From NCBI GenBank assembly GCA_015179025.1, contig WHUX01000005.1, positions 558,001-622,000 on the forward strand: a stretch of DNA of 64,000 nucleotides, in the 5' to 3' direction. This DNA is from Terfezia claveryi. Taxonomy: Eukaryota; Ascomycota; Pezizomycetes; Pezizales; Pezizaceae. Shown here piece after piece: positions 35,867 to 47,883 of this stretch. A program made the translations under genes and the position numbers. Numbering within the stretch: the stretch's first letter is position 1; the number at the start of each line of letters is the position of its first letter. The notes below the pieces were generated by a model. The model was not told where the DNA came from and made no database searches. It saw only the letters and a list, made by a program, of their open reading frames with translations.

Positions 35867-38800
35867 TTAGACCATCCCAGCAACTTCCTTCCTCTTCCCC
35901 TTCGATCGAAACGTCATGCTCCTAAACCTGTTCATGCCACTACTCTCCTCTTTGTCTTTCTCTCTGGATCCTACCCTCCTTTCTGGGGCGGGCCCCATAC
36001 TCAGTGGCGCAGAGTCCCTCAAGAATGCAGCCAGCTCATCCATCCCGCTTGACTGTGTGATCCTGGCGCCCCTTGCCTCTCCTACTGGTTTTGGCTGAGA
36101 CTTTGGTGGTCGCTGACTAGTCCCATTCACACCCGCCAAACTATGTATTGGATTGAGATCCACTGGCCTGCTAAAACTTTCTGCGGTCTGAAGCATTGGC
36201 TTAGCCCCAATTCCTTCTCGAGTTGGTTGTGCCGGAGTTACAGTGGGAGGCCTACTACCATCGAATGCATCCGATCGCTGAATCGGTTGTAAAGGCCTAT
36301 GAGTCTGTGGCTTCTCGAATGCTGGTAATGAGATAGAGCTCTTGCGGCTCGGGCCTCGACTAAGTCGAGCCATGAGGTTCACTGCCGAGCTCTTTTTTGG
36401 GACTTTCTTGTTTATATTGACTTCTTCCAATTTAGGATAGTTCGATGGTGGCGGGGTGGCATTGCGGAGGAAGTCTGCTAGAGACTCTTCTTTCCTTGCG
36501 GGTTTCGAAGGTGCGGTGATGACGAGGTCTATGTCGCTCTCTATATCAGAGTCATCGTCATCTATGGCATATGCATCCCCCACACGTCTCTGTGTGCGAA
36601 CTGGTCCATCACGCATTGGAGCTCGCTTTGGGATATATAGTTTTGCAGACACTAGATCCTCATTTCTCTTCACAGCGCTGTTTAGAAGGCCTGTGGAGGA
36701 AGTCATAGATGACCGATATGAATCAGTGGCTGTGGAGCCAGATTCCGTGGTCGGCTCACGTATCGGCTTCTGTGTGGCTCCACTCGCCATGTCAAACTGT
36801 GCGGAGTCCATTGTTGTCCTGAATGGTGCAACACTGCGAGATATCCGATGGTGCACAACGTCCCCTCTTTCAATTGGTGGAAGAGTATTTCGGAAGAAGT
36901 CAGCAAGAGCGGAAGTGCTATCCCCAGTGGACCCTCTAGCTTCTCGAGCGATAAAGCGTCTCTTGTTATTTGACTGTATCGTAGATAGTCCAGTATCTAT
37001 TCTTTGTAAGGTCATAACAGAAGGCACTGTAAGAGTAGGAGAGGCAGGTTGGATGCCGGAACTCGGTGAGGATTCTGTAGAGGATCCAGACCCGGCTATC
37101 TTCGACGCCTTCGAAGGATTGCTCATTATTGAATATGAAGCTGTTGCTCTAAGGGAACCGACTGTGCCTTCTGGAGGCCCAGTACTGCGCAGGAATAACG
37201 CAAGGTCCCTTGACGTTGTTACCTCTTCCACCCGAGCATCTCTTGCAAGATTAGCAGGTACTTTCGCAGCCACGGATTTCGCTCTAGATGCGGGCCGAGG
37301 AGTTTCACCCCCCTGAACATACTCCAAGTCTCCGGCTTTATAAGAAGGGGATGGCTCCGGCAACTTGACTATAGTTAGCTTATTTCCCCATTGATGAGAG
37401 TCTCGATACATACCTCAATGCCCCTGATCTCATCTGGTGTGAGTGTGCATACGATAGTGCCACCACTTTGAATGAGCTCTTCAAAGCTTCTTTCCTTCTC
37501 ATCCCTCGTCTTACTTCGATGTAACAGCCTCTCGCTCCTCAAGCTACTAGCATCATCTACATCAGATCTTTTACCACTATTGCCGGGCCAAGTCATGAAA
37601 GACCTGAGGCCATGAGAAATCTGCGAGGCAATAGAGCTGGAACTGTGGATAGGACGTGGTATAATCCTGCTCATGCTAGATGATGGACGTAAATCATCAG
37701 CCCCCCCCGAAGATGTCCGCACGCGAACCCTACCAGAATGGTCCGAAAACGTTGATGGAGTGCTCGGGGAATTCTGAATAGATGATGAGTAGGAATTTTT
37801 TCGACCCTCAGTGCAATTCGGTCTTGTTGAAATACTAGATGACGGATTCTTAGAGTGCGATGATGGAGGCCGAGGTGATGAAGGAGCAGAAGAGAGTCCA
37901 TCGGATGGAATTTTCCTGAAGATTTTTGATTTGCCCACAGGGGTAGGCGATGTTTCATCGCCAGATGATCCCATTGCAGTGTCGATTGCCTCTCGAAAAT
38001 CTGAGATGGGAGGCTCCCCATTTAGCTTTTGGAACTCAGAAACCGGGGTAAGAGGCCCATTTAAGGTCTTAACACTGCCACCTCCGTTGGACTCCGTAAG
38101 GCTGCTTTTACCTGTTTTCCCCTTTACTCTCCTCTTAAATCGCCCCGCGCTTGGGGTAAGTGTGATGCACTGAATCTCTTTTGGAGATACCGCTTTCACG
38201 TAGTTTGAAGCTCGTACAAAACGAACCACCTCCTCGATCTCCGCTGGGGCATCACTTTCAAAGTCTGTGTCGTCCTCAATGGAGGTATTTACCGTAAGAC
38301 TACGCTCCAATGCTCCAGTGATATTGGTTTCTGGTCGAGAATGTAAATCCTCATTAGCAGCCAATTGCTTCCGTAGTTCTGCTTGTTCCAATGTGATCAA
38401 TTTGATTCTATCCATGAGTTTATCTATCTTGGATTGGGCATCTTGCGGTTGATGAACATCCAGCGATAAATCAGTACTACTGCCCACAAGGACGTGTTCA
38501 GGTACGATCAGTTCAGCGATTTCAACGATTTCAAGGGGTGTGTCGAGTGGTGGCAGTGAGCGAGGCCTTTGGATAAGCATTGGGTCTACAGGCAAGTCGA
38601 ATTGTGATACTGTCCAAGGGAACAATATCATGCTACGAGGCCTACGACCGTCGTCATATTCTGCAAGCTAGAATTTCGGTCAGCTAAACGAACACCATTT
38701 GATTTATGACGCAGTTTGAAAGCAAAAAACGCAAGTGGAAGACAATCGATACATACCCCCCATGACTCGATGTCAGTGGTATCATCATCAAATTCTGTGA

Positions 38801-40046
38801 CCTCTGACCTCGCGGGCCCATCCAGGTTAGACTCAGTTTCCCATAGTGGAGTGCGTGGATTATTTGTGTCAATATCTTCCTCCATCTTCCCTTCACCTAG
38901 TTTATCTTCCATGAGATCCGGTAGACTCTTCCCTAACGAAGCAGTGGCTTCACCGCCCAAGCCAGGGCTAGCTCTTAAATGCTCAGGGTAAGCTGGCATT
39001 GGCAAAGGGAGGGCTATCGCTCCGGCGGCGTCTGTCCACTCAATTCCACTTAAACTTCTTGAGGTGCTTGGGCGGCTAGACCAATGATAACTCGTATTAT
39101 CAGAAGGTGAACATATGGATAAACCAGTCCCTCGTAAATGTTTTCGCCATTGTCTCCAGATTCGCCCAAGCGAAGGGTTAAGAGCCACCTTTTCTGTATC
39201 CAATTCTTCTACCATGGGGCATTCTGGGACCGGTGATCTCCCAAATTTTTCTTCCACTGCGCTCGATGCAGCACGTAATGCAGAGTACCGAGCGATGGTT
39301 GCATTGCCGGCAATAAGTAGTGTTTGTTCACCAATGAATTCCAGAATTGCAGTGAGCCATATTGCTACCGCAGGTGATACAACGCCATGGACGCCGCTAT
39401 TCAGATTGTACTGTTGGCTGCCAACCGCGCCTTCCAAATTGTAATCTGGAGCGTAAATTGCCTCGTCGTCCTCCTCTAAATCCCCCAACGAGGAGTATAC
39501 CATGCATCTCACCCGCGTCCTTCTCCAGGCCCGTTCGAGATCCCAATCGCCAGACTCACTCTTATATTGCCCGTTCCCGTCAGCCTCGTCCCCTTCAGTT
39601 CCACCAAGATATGAGTGCAATTCCTCGTCGGCTCCTAGTATTGTATCTCTTGCTACCTTCTTATTCAAGACTGCGGTAACTGCTGTTCTGAGGATAGGAA
39701 GTGATGTTGATTTTGCAGTTGCTAGAAATGAGTATAACAGGTAGTCAAGGAATTGATTAAGAAGGCGTAGTGCGGGTCCAGTCACGGGAATTGTGGGTGT
39801 ACCAGCACTGATAACAGTCTCATTATCGAAAAAGCCACCATGATTGTTTGTGACAATCTGGGTTGCCGCTGCTGGGGCTATAAATGCTGGGTCCGGAGAT
39901 GCCTCCAGCAGAGAACTAAGAATACCAGCAGAATATGCGGATCCACTGGTGCTCTGGCCGTAGTCGAAGGAGCTGGTGGAGCTGCGGCTTCGAATGTTTC
40001 GAGTAGAGCTTAGGTCCAGAACATGTGGTCTCGATTCCCGGTTCAT
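35867..40046 (-). CDS. Large disordered conserved fungal-type protein with LAxFLR repeats
   Basis: Three long exons in order 40046 to about 38760, about 38660-37430 and about 37375-35867, joined by short introns (donor GTATGT after ESWG; donor GTATGT after RGIE, with CTAAC). Total is about 1,350 aa. The N-terminal part has a helical block (LLNQFLDYLLYSFLATAKST, then LPILRTAVTAVLNKK). The middle has a short coiled coil (KIDKLMDRIKLITLEQAELR). Most of the rest is Ser/Pro-rich and probably unstructured. The last exon holds four copies of a short motif, L-A-x-F-hydrophobic-R-x-x-x-P. The C-terminus is basic (FRSKGKRKE). I do not recognise a named homologue. A cortical or cytoskeletal scaffold is possible but not supported by sequence alone. 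Confidence 0.75.
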
Positions 40047-40720
40047 GGTGCAGCAACCCTCTCGTATGGCCGAAGATCGATCTCTCGTTGTTGTTGCTCG
40101 CTCCCGTAACCAACCCTTCCGTTAGTTGAGATTCCTCTAGACTCGGTGGAGCACAGTATCTGGTGAGCGTTGTTCCGAGAACTTCCAATTCCTGTGGACT
40201 TGTTCCAGAACACCGTTCAAGCACATCAAGCCTTGGGCTATATTAATTAAATTGCACTCTGCGGCAGTGGCTTCAAATAGAGAATGATGACCTTCTCTCC
40301 TCTCAGCGCCCACGCACGACGATAATTAACGAGTGAGGGATGCGCACAACTGCAAGCTCCTAACGAAAAGTGCTCCGATGGAGAATCGGACAACTGCAGA
40401 GATGGGACAGAGGCCAGCAAACTCTATCAAATGTAGCTGCCGGGGCTCATTGGGTTTTAAGGGAAAGGTAATTGTTTGTCGGCCTGGGACCTGCAGCCAC
40501 GGGGGGTTCTCGCAGAAGGATAAGGATATGAACGGCAAGTACCCCCTGGCCCACCTCTTGCCTTGCGAAAATGCCATTTAATGAGACGGCAAGCACTTCA
40601 GGGCAAATTCTTACAAAACAGTCCAAGCACGGCGAGCATACTTAAACCGCTGTGGGGTGTTTGGCGTTCGAAGATTCCAAAGGCGGGAAAGGTAGCTACA
40701 AGGCCTGTCAAGCGAGCTCT

Positions 40721-40731
40721 CTAGTCTGGTT
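40721..40731 (+). repeat. Micro-insertion CTAGTCTGGTT with 9-bp duplication
   Basis: The 11-bp unit is flanked by exact GCGAGCTCT copies (40712-40720 and 40732-40740). Confidence 0.8.
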
Positions 40732-42306
40732 GCGAGCTCTCCACAATTCGGATGTCTTAAAATAAGTTGGCTACTTTACGGTTAGGCAAATGAGATGGCA
40801 GGCGATTGGTGTCCGGTGATCAAGAATTCGGGGGGTTACATGATCCCTCACAACACGCAATTACAAAGGAACTACCTCTGCACAAGGAATACAATGCTTT
40901 GGTCACGTCCATCGCAGACAACGCCACCTCTACATAATGCCACAGCTCCAGGGTAAACAAAAAGTAGGTGGCGGTGGGGTGATGCAACCGGCATATACAG
41001 TGCTCAGTATCATGCTTAGGTGTGCCGCATTCTGCAATGCAAGTAAGCTTGCTTGTGCAGGGTGCATTGATGTAGGGTCTCTTCACACGCTTACTAGACG
41101 ACAGCTGATAATCTTGATGAAACCGACAAGAGAGGAAGAACGAAATAATGATGGAGACTGGTCACCACAATCCTTTCACCTGAGGCTGATGTTCCGGCTG
41201 TTGGTCGGCATATTTCCACAGCGAGTTCGCAAGACATGCTACATGTATATAACTAGCTAAGGATCGCCAAAAGCAAGCACTTGCGCGGCCCTGGTTGGCT
41301 AGCACAAATGTTTACAACAGCTAGACATGTCTCTTCACGGTCAATTTCTACAGTTACAGTATAACAAAATGGATCACAAGTGTTATTTGATCTGAGTTTG
41401 ACCTGTTGCCCATTGGAACTACATACCTCTACGCATCGCGAACTACGACACATGAGCACGTGGGTGAAGCTTCTGCCCCTTACGAATGCCCTACATATCG
41501 GATCATCCTAGTTCATTTTGACTGCCTTTGGGCAAGTTATTTGACAAGGTTATGTGTAGCACAGTTCGTAGTCTCCAGAAGTTCGAGGCCGGGCGAAAAG
41601 GACATGTCCTTACCCTTAAAGAACCTTGCTTCCGAAAAATCCGCAACCAGATTAAATTGCCTATAGAGTACTTCTTGCAGAAGTTTATTCTGTCCACGTA
41701 TACCCACCCACCGGTTATTGATTGATTCCTAAAGTGACCTGTGCTGGGCTCCAATGAATCTCCTCCGCGCCCACCAGCTATCAAGGTCACACCGTTGAAT
41801 TGGAAGGTCAAATGGAAGACCCTGGATCGAGACTATTGACCCTGGTTCAGGGGACATGAGCACTCGTAATCTTTCCCATTGGTTGCAGCTACCTTTACGT
41901 CCACCAGAGAGTAAAATTGCATGACAACATGGCTCAAGCTCCTGAGCAGACCCACGTAGTGAAACCAAATCATCTGCCCGGCTAAACATACATAACACAG
42001 CCAGAATTTCCTCAGGACCAGACGATCTACCTAGGTACACTCCCCGTCCACCAGCCGCAAGTTCAATCACGGTAGAGGGATTCTACATCTGCTGAAATTC
42101 AGGGTCGACTTGCATAACAGATACTTCTACCTCTAAGGTGCAGCCTGTACCGGTATTTTCTCATTGACCCAGGCGGCAGGAAGATATGCGGGAACTTTCT
42201 GTCGGTAGGATCAGACATGGTGGAAGAAATATGATAAAGAAATATGATACCGATTAGCCATCGGAAGTCGTTTGTAAGCTTCTCTGGGGATCTTCATCGC
42301 ACTGAC

Positions 42307-42535
42307 TACCGCGGTAATTCGAACTAAAGAACCGGTTCTTTTGTTCGAGTGGTAGGCTGGGGTGCATGAACTGACATCTATCAGTACCAGCGCTGCTGAT
42401 AGTTCCGACATTTTCAATGTTGATCCTAGTCTCAATATCACCTAGAGTATATCTGAACCCCGCCTAGCCTATAATACATGCATAAAACATTAAACCTATT
42501 CTAGGGGGGGTTCTTTTATTCGAATTACCGCGGTA
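42307..42535. repeat. MITE-like element with 26-bp inverted ends
   Basis: Ends at 42307-42332 and 42510-42535 read TACCGCGGTAATTCGAA followed by a near-identical CTAAAGAAC/TAAAAGAAC. The element is 229 bp and non-coding. The outer TACCGCGGTA is itself palindromic. An internal AAAGAACCGGTTCTTT is also self-complementary. The superfamily is unknown. Confidence 0.7.
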
Positions 42536-42747
42536 TATGATGTAAGGTAGATCTACAGGCAGTTTCACTTTAGTCTCGACCACAACGAAGCATTCTTTGC
42601 GAAAAGCTCATCAGGAACACCTCACTAAACCCCGACACAAACATCCTGTACAAAACGAAGTACTACTTATTTAGGCATCTTCCCCAAAATATAGGGGGCT
42701 CGCATACTACTAGTCCTTAAGTACTAGGCCCTAGAGCGGCTGAAATG

Positions 42748-42757
42748 AACCAGACTA
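42748..42757 (-). repeat. Micro-insertion AACCAGACTA with degenerate duplication
   Basis: Flanked by GCTGAAATG (42739-42747) and GCTGAATGT (42758-42766), which align if one A is dropped; an older member of the family. Confidence 0.5.
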
Positions 42758-43573
42758 GCTGAATGTTCATTCGAGATTGCGAGTGGTCCATTATTTGGTT
42801 CTTACTTAGCATGTGATGTCAAGGGATCTGGGGCACATCTTCAACTGACCGCCCTGGTCCCATGGGGTTCGATAACGAACAATTCTTGATATTAATCTGT
42901 TCAATTCAACGGAGCAGTTATCACTCACTGGGATTCTACTGGTCTCTGAGAAAAGTACAATATACATATCTGAATTCATCTAGGCACTGAATCTGCTGTA
43001 TAAATAGATCAGTTTCGTTGATGCATCTGTGCTCAGTGCCAACATTGTCACTCTTGCTGAAATTTCCAATGGTGAGGTAACTTTCCTGAGTGATCAAACA
43101 CTCAGATGCTTCATACTCAAATTGCGGGATACCAGTTATGGTGGAGTGTGGTTACATGTTTACTTTTTATATGTAAAATCTGAAGTTTTTGTTTGTTGTA
43201 GTGTTTATCAATTCTTGATCAGAGCATTGATGTGCCACAATCATAACCTCCACAGACAACCCTGTGGTATACGTGTTTCTCCATGTGTGCCATATCGCCC
43301 CTGCTGCATCAGAATAGGGACTGTTACTGTATTTACAGGGCGCCTAGGCGCACCACTTGTGCTTTGGTGTTGGCTCTGATGTTCACTCACAGAATTGTTT
43401 TGCCCCGCTGCCCAGGAGCCTTGTCCTGGTTGCTGGTCAAAGGCAATCTAGTTGTGTGTTTGGTAAAGGAATACCAGATATCCCGAGTGCACCCCCTCCA
43501 CTGAATGCCCCGCCACCAAGAATCTTATACCTAGGCTAAGTTCCTCTGGGAATCATTGTCCGGGGATACTTTC

Positions 43574-43583
43574 TAGTCTGGTT
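43574..43583 (+). repeat. Micro-insertion TAGTCTGGTT with 9-bp duplication (8/9)
   Basis: The 10-bp unit is flanked by GATACTTTC (43565-43573) and GATACTTTT (43584-43592). Confidence 0.75.
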
Positions 43584-45455
43584 GATACTTTTCGGAAGGG
43601 ATTCTCTCTTACGAGGTCCCTATATTTAGGCGCCACAGTTCAAGCACCACACTTTGACACGGAATGGAATGAGACGATCATGACCCAGATTCATCCTTTG
43701 CTGCTACCGCAGTTACTCACAAAGTTTCTCTTCAGGTAACTTTTCATTTTACAAGGTGGAGCGGCATTGCTTATCTTCAGCAGCCACCCACCAATACATC
43801 TACGGAACGTACATCATGTTTCACCGAACACTACCTTCGTTTTCTCTGGAGAGTAGCCATAAAGACCCCCTCAGGGTAGGTATACCTATACCAGCCAGCA
43901 CCAGGTGCGCCCTGCTCGTGCGCCCATTTTTATATTCGAATTATTATTGGTTCCTGCTCCACAAGTGCGGGAGTGCGCATGAAGCTATCATGCTAGTATT
44001 GACATATTGGGAAAGTTCAACAGTAGTGGTGGCGTTTGCCTTTTATCGTTTCCGCTGGAGAAGGAGGTCCTCTATCACCATAAATTGCATGATGAACGTG
44101 CCATCTTAGGGTTTTAGTATTGACATATGGGAAGGTGCGGATATTTTGCCCAAAGTGCCTAATATTCCCCCCAATATGATGCCTAAGCTAATAAGTACTC
44201 GGCTGTAGTTGCAGAAGAAGGGGTGGGCGAGGTAAAGTGCCCGGGTCGCGGAAAATGCAAGCGTCATGTGGATTGTTGACAGTGGACATCCTGTCACTAA
44301 CTTAGAAAAAGTTAGCAATCAGCTACCTTAGAGATGTATGTTCTTAACCATGTTTGTGCCCCCAAGATGCAAAATTAGAAACGATGAGGGTGGGAAGGGA
44401 TATAGATTTATTTTTCCAATTTTGCATAGCTCGAGATGGTAAACAAGTAGTCCTTTGGCTCTATACATTCTGTCACTTATCAGTCATTTAGAAGACTCAC
44501 TCATATACCCCACTCATCAAGGAAATTCGCCTACTAAAGTCGCAATAGTCGCGCGAGAAGGTGACGCCTAGGCCTTGCGTCTTAATATCATAGATGTTCC
44601 ACTGCCCATACCAATTACATCCATCCTATTCTGACCCGTTCTTTTTAAAAACATGACAGTCGTATGCCCATGATGATAGCTATTCCACAGCCAAAGTTAC
44701 CCTCAACTTCCGCTTTTCCATTTCTATCCCTTTCCCCCTTCTAATTTCTCCTCCGTCTCCCCTCTTTTCTTCATAATATGTTATACATTACTCTTGCCCC
44801 CTCCCCCCCTGCCATTCGCTCTCCCATACGTACTGTCCCACACTAGTCTCTCATTGTCACACCTCACTATCGCTGCTGCTTTATTGGAACACTGGAAACC
44901 CCACATAACTACATAGCCCAGCCGTAGGGACTCAGGAAGACGTAGTAGAATTGATTTAATACCATATTCACCAGGGAGGGAGTAGGAGTTCAATGTCACC
45001 AGGGAGGGAGTAGAGTTCAATGTTTTCGAAGACGAGGGAGCTCTCCATGCGTAAATGGGATGTAGATAGCCAGGGACTTTTTTGTAGGTAGCTGTGTTTG
45101 CGGTGTTTTCTGTACTCAGGCTTTTATGTGTAATGGAATGTGTAGAGAGTTAAAATGGATATCTTGTTTAAGAACTGATGCAGTCACACAACGAGTTAGG
45201 GTAGTTTATGTGGCAGGTATTATACAGGATATTGGTTTGACAGAGGAAGGAAGAGAGTGGATTTGCGTATTGACGGGTAATGGACTTCGCAGTGACGGCT
45301 TTTATCATGTTTCTTTTACCCCGATTGGCATTTCATATTCCAATACAGTTCATACAGTATTTTCGGGTCTTGTACAGTTGTATTAGGATAGTTGATTTCT
45401 GCCCGTTGGTCCGTGGGGGGGTGTACCGAGTCCTTCAAGATGAGGGAATGCGGCC

Positions 45456-45583
45456 GTCTCATAGCCTTAAGGCTCCATAGGCGTATAGACATAATTAAAA
45501 AAAAAGGGGGGGCAGTTTATGTGTTTTTTCTTTTTTTCTTTTTTTTTGAGTCTATACGTCTGTGGAGCCTAAGGCTATGAGAC
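45456..45583. repeat. Foldback element, about 35-bp arms
   Basis: Arms at 45456-45490 and 45550-45583 are inverted copies (beginning GTCTCATAGCCTTA, ending GTATAGAC) with a few differences. The 59-bp loop contains long A, G and T runs. There is no coding potential. GGCAGTTTATG occurs in the loop and again just outside the right arm. Confidence 0.8.
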
Positions 45584-45932
45584 AGGCAGTTTATGCGTGA
45601 CACGGGCATACGGTTTCGGAAACTGTATTCTTGGTATGTCAGCCCCAGTATAGCAGACACTGGTCTAAAAATGTTGGAGGCATCCTATAGAATATGGCAG
45701 AAGCCTACTGCAATGCATATTGAATCTATCATTCCCGTCTATGGCTAGAACCTGCCACATGATACCAGGCAATCAACTATGAAATAGGACCACCATGCTT
45801 AGTTAGGTTCGCACAAATGTATGTCATCTCTTGTTGATACGTCAGATTGTTCTTGCCAAAAGTTCCCCTCATATCAAGACACGTGCTTGAGTCTAGAGTT
45901 ACCCTGAGTCATTAACTAACCTGTGTACTATA

Positions 45933-47215
45933 CACTCAAACCTTGCTATACCGGAGCTCGCTATAGCAGATCCCTTGGTATACCAGACGGCTCAAGCCAA
46001 AATTTGCCAGTTCTAGCAATTTAGGTGAGGCATCTACTTGATATACCGGATACCGTACCGGATGGGCTGGGAAGGGGTTACAGGGATTATCACAGGGATT
46101 ACAGTATCACAGGTAAATGTAATTGCTATAACGAAAATAGCAGTACTTAGTACTCTGTACTCATCAAGCATTCAAATTCAAATATTCTTCTAGACTACTC
46201 ACAATCTCCCCCATTTCCATAGCCAGTTACAATAACCCGCTACACCGCAACTACCATTTCTCCATTTTCCCAATTTCTCCTTCAATGTACCTTATGGCCA
46301 TACCCGTACTTTCCACAAGAGCCTCCAAAGCCTTAATCACATCTGCAGTATCTTTATTATGTTCTAAGAGATATTTGAGCTCTCTCAGCTCCCGCTCTCC
46401 TCGTTGCTGGATATCAGGTAGTTTCTCCATTAGTGTGATAGTTACATTTTTTCTTTGGTTAATGAGAACTTCTTTTTCAAGTTCTTTGATAATGAAGGCT
46501 GCGTACCCTAGCTCGGTTGCCAGTGTAGTTAAACGGGTTATAATGTCCATATTATCGGACGATATAGTTTGTGCTTGTGGTGGTGCTTGTGGTGGTGCTA
46601 GCGGTGATGCTTGCGGTGGCGCTTGCGGTGGATCTAGTTTCAATAGATGTAGTGTTTAGGAGGCTGGAAGCAGGGTGAGGGTGATGCTTCAGGCAACTTA
46701 TATATTTTCAGATGTTGAGGGTCATACAACCTACACAGGAGTCATGCTCAACACCTCTGGAACTGTTTAAAGACCTCATGACCACATACTCTGGACAAAA
46801 TACTATCAAGAATTAATAATAAAAAGTAATATTCCAGGCCCAAAAAATTTCCAACAAACTAGCTAATACACCGACCATCGAAATGGCACAGCTTCGACTT
46901 CAGAGTGATCCGAAGGGCCATTCCACCGTTTAGCTGGTGGCAACGCAAAAGTACTGAGGGAAATATGCTCACTAATAGCCAAACCTAACTACCCGTAGGG
47001 CGGGGGAACGGGGTTCACCACCAGACTTGGATTGAGAAACAGAAGGGCAGGATTAATGCGTATACTGATAGGGCATGATGGTACTGACTGATGCACGTGT
47101 GCACCTCGTATGACCGAGCAACTTCACGTCCCCGCGCTGTTTGCTATACCGGATATTAGCTATACCGGACAGATTGCAGCAGATATATGCAATCCGGTAT
47201 AGCAAGGTTTGAGTG
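45933..47215. mobile_element. Non-autonomous pogo/Fot1-type element with its own ORF
   Basis: 23-bp perfect inverted ends (45933-45955 and 47193-47215, beginning CACTCAAACCTTGCTATACC) with TA on both outer sides, 1,283 bp. Extra GGTATAGC-type subterminal copies lie near each end. No transposase is present, but a 130-aa frame lies inside. The TIR style (TTGCTATA) and TA target are those of Tc1/pogo elements. Confidence 0.8.
46251..46643 (-). CDS. Predicted small coiled-coil protein inside the pogo-type element
   Basis: 130 aa, intact. Residues 1-25 are a Pro/Gln/Ala repeat (PPQAPPQASPLAPPQA). The rest is almost wholly helical with heptad-like spacing (IIKELEKEVLINQRK; LREL KYLLEHNKD split by charged residues; VIKALEALVE). 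No catalytic motif is seen and it does not look like a transposase. Its position within terminal inverted repeats suggests a cargo or accessory gene of the element; expression is unknown. Confidence 0.5.
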   Translation of the reverse strand: MKLDPPQAPPQASPLAPPQAPPQAQTISSDNMDIITRLTTLATELGYAAFIIKELEKEVLINQRKNVTITLMEKLPDIQQRGERELRELKYLLEHNKDTADVIKALEALVESTGMAIRYIEGEIGKMEKW

Positions 47216-47271
47216 TACTTGATATACGCGGTTATATTAAGTATTATAAGAAAAGGCTCCACGTCGAGATC

Positions 47272-47297
47272 CACGGAGGGATCATGCAACCAGACTA
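47272..47297 (-). repeat. Micro-insertion, 26 bp, with 9-bp duplication
   Basis: The unit begins CACGGAGGGATCAT and ends GCAACCAGACTA. It is flanked by exact GTCGAGATC copies (47263-47271 and 47298-47306), 48 bp outside the pogo-type element's right end. Confidence 0.8.
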
Positions 47298-47420
47298 GTC
47301 GAGATCTAATTAATGTATTGCCCATGTAATATTCTGTGTGGACGGGCTGGCCAAGACTACCTCATAAGGTCATATGAACAAGCGTTAAAGACTAGGTAGT
47401 CTCGATCAGACCATCGTAAG

Positions 47421-47430
47421 TAGTCTGGTT
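47421..47430 (+). repeat. Micro-insertion TAGTCTGGTT with 9-bp duplication (8/9)
   Basis: Flanked by CATCGTAAG (47412-47420) and CCTCGTAAG (47431-47439). Confidence 0.75.
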
Positions 47431-47585
47431 CCTCGTAAGTTAAAGACCGGTAGTTGAGAAGAGGATCAACCTTCATCACATGGTCATAGAAATAATAGAT
47501 TAGCCAGTCTGTTTTCTATGGGGGGAGTTGCGAGGTCACGAACGCTACAAAAATATTAACCTGGGTACGAGGCTAGGAATAGATT

Positions 47586-47601
47586 AGGTCTGGTTGCACG
47601 A
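47586..47601 (+). repeat. Micro-insertion AGGTCTGGTTGCACGA with 9-bp duplication (8/9)
   Basis: Flanked by GAATAGATT (47577-47585) and GAATAGATA (47602-47610). Confidence 0.65.
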
Positions 47602-47779
47602 GAATAGATACTGTCTCTCTCCCACAGCAGCTTACTGAAAACATCACTTAGAAATAAGTCTAGCCTCCCCCACTACGGGAATCGTCGGTAAAATTTACTG
47701 CATGCACACATCTCCCGCGGATGGCGTCCTGCTCCCACCCGGATCCGAAGATAATTTTCACTCGGTTCATAAAAAATAT

Positions 47780-47783
47780 AAAA
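47780..47783 (-). terminator. Pol III terminator of tRNA gene
   Basis: A TTTT run starting four bases after the discriminator base on the minus strand, followed by further T-rich sequence. Confidence 0.65.
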
Positions 47784-47786
47784 GAG

Positions 47787-47883
47787 TGGATAAGCTGGGA
47801 ATTGAACCCAGGACCTTCTCAAGGTTTACATTGTCCCCGAGACAACATGCGAATGAGAAATCATACCCCTAGACCACTTACCC
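47787..47883 (-). tRNA. tRNA-Ala(CGC) with a 25-nt intron
   Basis: Folds as a full cloverleaf: acceptor GGGTAAG/CTTATCC with a G3-U70 wobble (the alanine identity pair), D-arm GTC..GAT, anticodon stem TCTCA/TGAGA with loop TTCGCA-T, variable loop AGGTC, T-arm CTGGG-TTCAATT-CCCAG, discriminator A73. Anticodon CGC reads Ala codon GCG. The 25-nt intron lies after position 37, the canonical site, and contains a small hairpin, TTGTC..GACAA. The mature length is 72 nt. It may be a true gene or a tRNA-derived repeat; the intact stems and terminator favour a gene. Confidence 0.75.

Larger units (their letters stand above)
40047..45932. other. Gene-poor region with decayed repeats
   Basis: About 5.9 kb with no credible protein gene; frames are short and lack domains. 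It holds micro-insertions (40721, 42748, 43574), the inverted-repeat element 42307-42535, and the foldback 45456-45583. Confidence 0.6.
47216..47786. other. Spacer with three micro-insertions
   Basis: Holds the 26-bp, 10-bp and 16-bp micro-insertions listed separately (47272, 47421, 47586) and the Pol III terminator of the tRNA gene. No protein gene. Confidence 0.6.
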
